Below are positions 12,038 to 13,624 of a stretch of 13,624 nt of DNA, piece after piece (the stretch's first letter is position 1; every line of letters starts with the position of its first letter). Location: assembly GCA_910584605.1 (NCBI GenBank), contig CAJUAW010000074.1:1-13624 (forward strand). Reading direction: 5' to 3'. The position numbers were made by a program, and so were the translations under genes. The DNA comes from an uncultured Oscillospiraceae bacterium. GTDB taxonomy: Bacteria > Bacillota_A > Clostridia > Oscillospirales > Oscillospiraceae. A model generated the notes under the pieces. It saw only the letters and a program-made list of their open reading frames with translations, searched no databases and was not told the DNA's origin.

Positions 12038-13273
12038 TTATCCGATGGAGACGTAGTCCTTGGATACGTATCCGACGTTGTCCCCGGAGTAGTTGATCTT
12101 GTAGAAGCCGTTCTCCTCACCCAGGATCGTAATGGTGGCGCCGTTTTGGGCGCTGGCCACCACGCTGTAGCTGGTGCCTGGACCGGAACGGATGTTCAGG
12201 CCCTTTTCGGCGTTGACAATCCGGCCTCTGGACCCGACGGCTGCCGTTCCGGTGCCGCCGGAGGACCTCGCCTTGCAGGTGACCGAGGTCTCGGTGGTGA
12301 CGCCGCTGCAGGTGGCGCTGATGGTAACGGTTGCGTCGGCGCTGCCGGTGTTGACATTGGTCACCAGGCCGGTGGCGTCCACGGTGGCCAGGGTGACGTC
12401 GCTGCTGGACCAGGATACCTCTCCGATTGCTCCAACCGGGAGCAGGCTCGCCATCAGCTGGAAGGTGCCGCCATTCTCCAGGGTGAAGTCGCTGTTGTTC
12501 AGGGTAATGGCCTGCACCGATTGAGGCGCGGTGGAGGAGTGGCTGCCGGAGGTGCTGATCTGACCGCTCTGACTGCTCTGGTTGGTGGAGCTTCCAGCCC
12601 CGGAGCTGTTGGCGCCGGGTTTGCCCGAGCCGCCAAAAATAGGCGCGCCCACAAAGCGGATCACAATGAACAGCGCGCTGGCGATGAGGGCCAGGGAGAT
12701 CACCAGCCCGGCGATCTGGATGGGATTGACAGGCCGTCCATAGCCGCCGCCCCGGGTGTTGGACACACGCCGGCCCGAGACTCCGCCCCGTCCGGGGCGC
12801 TCGTCGCAGAAGGGGCACCGCTTATAGGTGGTGGAGTAGTCCTCGCCGCAGTTTTCACAGCGGATCACATCGATGCGCCGGGGAGAGGTCTGCCGTCCGG
12901 CGGAGCTGCCCGGGCTGCGGGGGGCGGCGGGGCGGCGCTCGCCATAGGCGGAGCTGCTGCGGGAGGTCTGGGGGCGGTCGCTGTAGCCGCCGGAGCTGCG
13001 GGCGGCGGATGAGGGCCGCTGTCCGGAGCTGCTGGGGACCCGGGGGGGTTGGGACCGGGGAGGATAGGCGCTGGAGCCGCCCGAGCTGCGGGAGGTCTGA
13101 GGGCGGTCCTCAAAGGCGCTGGACGTGCGGGCAGGCTGGGGGGGGCGCTCACTATAACCGCCGGAGCTGCGGGGAGTCTGGGGACGGTCGCTGTAGCCGC
13201 CGGTGGGACGGGGAGCCGCCGGACGAGGCTCGCCGCTGTCGCCGCTGGGCGGGGGTGTTACTCGATCTGCCAT
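12038..13273 (-). CDS. Zinc-ribbon membrane protein with Ig-like (BID_2) and SH3b domains
   Basis: I do not know a named homologue of this 411-residue protein. From the N-terminus it has a disordered repeat region rich in Ser, Gly, Pro and Arg (about 20-130), with units such as GGYSDRPQTPRSS, then a zinc ribbon (C139, C142, C153, C156). One transmembrane helix follows (about 185-208), then a Ser/Gly-rich linker (213-250). Next comes a BID_2/Ig-like domain (about 253-335) with VSWSSSDVTLATVDATGLVT. Last is a bacterial SH3 domain (about 350-410) with GLNIRSGPGTSYSVV. The zinc ribbon is probably cytoplasmic and the SH3b faces the cell wall, suggesting a wall-sensing or anchoring role (inference). 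The start ATG (complement 13271-13273) follows GGAGG. A TTG five codons upstream overlaps that site and is not used. Confidence 0.85.
   Translation of the reverse strand: MADRVTPPPSGDSGEPRPAAPRPTGGYSDRPQTPRSSGGYSERPPQPARTSSAFEDRPQTSRSSGGSSAYPPRSQPPRVPSSSGQRPSSAARSSGGYSDRPQTSRSSSAYGERRPAAPRSPGSSAGRQTSPRRIDVIRCENCGEDYSTTYKRCPFCDERPGRGGVSGRRVSNTRGGGYGRPVNPIQIAGLVISLALIASALFIVIRFVGAPIFGGSGKPGANSSGAGSSTNQSSQSGQISTSGSHSSTAPQSVQAITLNNSDFTLENGGTFQLMASLLPVGAIGEVSWSSSDVTLATVDATGLVTNVNTGSADATVTISATCSGVTTETSVTCKARSSGGTGTAAVGSRGRIVNAEKGLNIRSGPGTSYSVVASAQNGATITILGEENGFYKINYSGDNVGYVSKDYVSIG
12911..13201 (-). repeat. Imperfect coding repeats in the membrane protein N-terminus
   Basis: About seven imperfect units of roughly 13 codons (39 nt) encode variants of GGYSDRPQTSRSS. 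The unit is recognisable on the + strand as repeated CCGGAGCTGCGG and GGTCTG-GGGGCGGTC blocks. They lie entirely within the disordered cytoplasmic region, in frame. Such arrays expand and contract easily by slippage. Confidence 0.7.
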
Positions 13274-13323
13274 GGTTGTTTCCTCCAAGCTAATGTATAA
13301 AGACTGATTTGAAGACGAGTTCT

Positions 13324-13352
13324 ATTTTACAGGGAATTTTCCTTCCCGTCAA
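13324..13352 (-). promoter_or_regulatory. Sigma-A promoter of the membrane protein gene
   Basis: On the minus strand TTGACG (complement of 13347-13352) is separated by 17 bp from TAAAAT (complement of 13324-13329), both five-of-six matches. Transcription would begin near 13317, giving a leader of about 44 nt before the ATG. Confidence 0.75.
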
Positions 13353-13422
13353 CCAGTATCGGTCGAAATAATAAAAAATTCACGATTTTATGTCAATCGT
13401 CCCGGAAGACTCCGGTCCCCAC
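13353..13422. promoter_or_regulatory. Two inverted repeats between divergent promoters
   Basis: ACGATT (13382-13387) and AATCGT (13395-13400) are a perfect inverted repeat with a 7-bp spacer. CCGGA (13402-13406) and TCCGG (13411-13415) form a second with a 4-bp spacer. Both lie between the two divergent -35 elements, where a shared regulator could act. No binding protein is identified. Confidence 0.4.
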
Positions 13423-13451
13423 TTGACCCGCCGGCCCCTTTTTACTATAAT
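13423..13451 (+). promoter_or_regulatory. Sigma-A promoter of the last gene
   Basis: TTGACC (13423-13428) and a perfect TATAAT (13446-13451) are 17 bp apart. Transcription would start near 13458, giving a leader of about 26 nt that includes AGGAG (13468-13472). Confidence 0.85.
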
Positions 13452-13483
13452 GGAACCACCAAAACTTAGGAGATGTGTCCGCC

Positions 13484-13624
13484 ATGCCTACCACTATGAC
13501 CGCCAGTGAGGTCCACAAGCAGTACACCGAGGTGGCCGCCGCCTTCCGCAAGCTGATCCCCGATCCCTCCCTGCGGCTGGCCTTCAGCCGCCAGGTGGAC
13601 GGCTATATCCGCCAGTACGTCCTG
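13484..13624 (+). CDS. Unrecognised protein, 5' part only (partial)
   Basis: The frame starts at ATG 13484 and runs open to the window end, giving 47 residues that begin MPTTMTASEVHKQYTEVAAAF. The visible part looks alpha-helical and charged (AFRKLIPDPSLRLAFSRQVDGY), with no signal peptide, membrane segment or motif that I recognise. AGGAG (13468-13472) lies 11 nt upstream and a strong promoter lies before it, so the gene is probably real and well expressed. An in-frame ATG at 13496 is a less well spaced alternative. Function cannot be judged from this fragment. Confidence 0.75.
   Translation, partial: MPTTMTASEVHKQYTEVAAAFRKLIPDPSLRLAFSRQVDGYIRQYVL

Noticed and set aside
12146..13012. Long + strand open frame opposite the membrane protein gene
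   Set aside because: It is the mirror of the real gene: Gly/Ala-rich without domains, while the minus strand has clear SH3b, Ig-like and zinc-ribbon features plus promoter and ribosome site.
12911..13201. Repeat array considered as a CRISPR
   Set aside because: Units are imperfect, contiguous, in frame with a protein, and lack unique spacers of regular length.
1..13624. tRNA, rRNA, insertion sequences, prophage or attachment sites
   Set aside because: No tRNA-like cloverleaf, rRNA segment, transposase or integrase frame, or flanking direct repeats were seen.

Overview
The window looks like chromosomal DNA from a GC-rich Firmicute of the class Clostridia. The gene order, the canonical Shine-Dalgarno sites, the U-tract terminators and the protein sequences fit an Oscillospiraceae-type gut anaerobe such as the Flavonifractor/Lawsonibacter group. 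That placement is inferred from overall character and was not searched.

Positions 1-7703 hold the distal half of the ribosomal protein superoperon (spc plus alpha), all on the + strand: rplR (3' end only), rpsE, rpmD, rplO, secY, adk, map, a small KOW-domain RNA-binding gene, infA, rpmJ, rpsM, rpsK, rpsD, rpoA and rplQ. A strong intrinsic terminator follows at 7671-7703. These genes build the ribosome, start translation, export proteins, process N-termini, balance adenylates and supply the RNA polymerase alpha subunit. Most gaps are under 25 nt or are overlaps. Three gaps are longer and each contains hairpins: infA-rpmJ, rpsD-rpoA and rpoA-rplQ. rpmJ is only 37 codons.

Positions 7704-8108 contain no intact recognisable gene. 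They hold a possible small ORF that seems to be split over two reading frames, then a candidate promoter. An apparent two-gene operon follows: a MoxR-type AAA+ ATPase (8109-8918) and an amidohydrolase-2 family TIM-barrel enzyme (8932-9753), ended by a large hairpin terminator and a second GC-rich hairpin.

Positions 9831-10346 carry an AT-rich stretch with three copies of a 12-bp-spaced AACAT repeat, a short palindrome, a ribbon-helix-helix DNA-binding protein gene (10055-10264) and its terminator. An ABC-F ATPase of YbiT type follows at 10401-11996 under an extended -10 promoter. Its first ATP site is complete. The second has lost the Walker A lysine and has Gln for the catalytic Glu, which is the most unusual protein feature here.

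A bidirectional terminator (11997-12030) separates the ABC-F gene from a convergent minus-strand gene (12038-13273). That gene encodes a repeat-rich, zinc-ribbon, single-pass membrane protein with an extracytoplasmic Ig-like domain and an SH3b domain. The intergenic region 13274-13483 has two well-formed divergent sigma-A promoters with two inverted repeats between them. The rightward promoter drives an unrecognised gene that runs off the window end.
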